In this document: positions 63,654 through 64,000 of the stretch, piece by piece
Layout of the letters: each line of letters opens with the position of its first letter
Position numbering within the stretch: the first letter of the stretch is position 1
NCBI GenBank assembly: GCA_004144185.1
Contig: SEFP01000001.1
Span: 868,001 to 932,000 of the forward strand
Length of the DNA: 64,000 nucleotides
Direction: 5' to 3'
Source of the DNA: Sphingobacteriales bacterium
Lineage (GTDB): Bacteria > Bacteroidota > Bacteroidia > Chitinophagales > Chitinophagaceae
Position numbers and translations under genes: made by a program
Notes under the pieces: model-generated
Database searches by the model: none
What the model saw: only the letters and a program-made list of their open reading frames with translations
What the model was told of the DNA's origin: nothing

Positions 63654-64000
63654 TTAGTGGCGGAAGTGACGGGTTCCGGTCAAAACCATTGCCAGGTTGT
63701 GCTCTTTGCAGTAATGGATGCTGTCGGCATCGCGGATAGAGCCGCCGGGCTGTACGAACGCCGTGATGCCGGATTCGTCGGCGATGCGGACGCAATCGTC
63801 AAACGGGAAAAATGCATCGGAGGCCAGTACCGCTCCCTGAAGGCTAAAGCCCGATTGAGCCGCCTTGGTAATCGCCTGCCGCAACGCATCGACCCGGCTG
63901 GTTTGTCCACAGCCTTTGCCCACCAACTGTCCGTTGCGCACCAGTGCAATCGCATTCGACTTCAGGTGCTTGCAAACGGCATTGGCGAATTTCAGATCGG
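63654..64000 (-). CDS. purH: Bifunctional AICAR transformylase/IMP cyclohydrolase, C-terminal part
   Basis: Partial gene cut by the right edge; about 115 C-terminal residues are visible. The frame reads KSNAIALVRNGQLVGKGCGQTSRVDA, then ASDAFFPFDDCVRIADESG, FVQPGGSIRDADSI and ends TGTRHFRH, the conserved C-terminus of PurH, covering the AICAR transformylase domain. It catalyses the last two steps of IMP synthesis. NhaA is convergent to it. Confidence 0.95.
   Translation of the reverse strand, partial: DLKFANAVCKHLKSNAIALVRNGQLVGKGCGQTSRVDALRQAITKAAQSGFSLQGAVLASDAFFPFDDCVRIADESGITAFVQPGGSIRDADSIHYCKEHNLAMVLTGTRHFRH

Overview
The window comes from a Bacteroidetes (Bacteroidota) chromosome of roughly 52-55% GC, probably from the Cytophagia/Chitinophagia side of the phylum. 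The signs are type IX secretion (T9SS) C-terminal sorting domains on two secreted proteins, a DUF6089 outer-membrane protein, a HmuY-like lipoprotein, TACNTTTG-type promoter boxes, a split cobalamin methionine synthase under a SAM-I riboswitch, and four-helix-bundle (S23-like) and dispersed repeat elements typical of the phylum. No rRNA, tRNA, transposase or CRISPR array was found. A striking property is a highly iterated 8-bp palindrome, TTCCGGAA. I count about 98 exact copies by eye where about one is expected by chance. They lie in genes (all reading frames), between genes and in terminator arms.

Layout. 1-3.9 kb: BlaI repressor and M56 (BlaR1-type) peptidase, Lon protease and a small membrane protein. 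4-8.3 kb: a di-haem cytochrome c peroxidase lipoprotein, then three co-directional genes (coiled coil, membrane coiled coil, membrane-anchored actin/Ppx-like domain) with no function I can name. 8.4-13.4 kb: methionine operon metH-N, metH-C, metF behind a SAM-I riboswitch. 13.5-15 kb: orphan response regulator and exonuclease III. 15.1-19.5 kb: ECF sigma factor, putative anti-sigma factor, putative outer-membrane protein and T9SS esterase. 19.6-27.3 kb: AI-2E transporter, Crp-type regulator, two YceI proteins, DoxX, a ComA-like phosphosulfolactate synthase, DUF6089 and malate:quinone oxidoreductase. 27.6-31.5 kb: eukaryote-like class I ribonucleotide reductase (nrdB, nrdA) interrupted by a four-helix-bundle gene flanked by inverted repeats. 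31.5-36.8 kb: PAS protein, CWC protein, thioesterase, TPR protein, a lipoprotein and a 14-unit 20/21-bp repeat array.

36.9-46.3 kb is the most interesting part, a probable horizontally acquired defence island. A five-gene minus-strand operon encodes DUF4007 (SspB-like), a large P-loop ATPase (SspC-like), a DndC/PAPS-reductase-like enzyme (SspD-like), a GIY-YIG nuclease and a DGQHR-domain (DndB-like) protein. It converges on a plus-strand 800-residue GHKL-ATPase gene with only 3 bp between the stop codons. This looks like an Ssp/Dnd-type DNA phosphorothioation system with a set of partner proteins I cannot match to a described effector. The island is strongly depleted in TTCCGGAA and partly AT-rich.

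46.4-64 kb returns to ordinary chromosome: an HtrA-like protease/zinc-ribbon fusion, FKBP, fumarylacetoacetate hydrolase family protein, lipid A acyltransferase, HmuY-like lipoprotein, ComF, a nucleotidyltransferase, PfkB kinase, trigger factor, ABC exporter, TPR protein, a T9SS haem/copper-monooxygenase-like protein, DUF4197, NhaA, and the C-terminal end of purH running off the window. Several gaps hold dispersed inverted repeats of two or three families.
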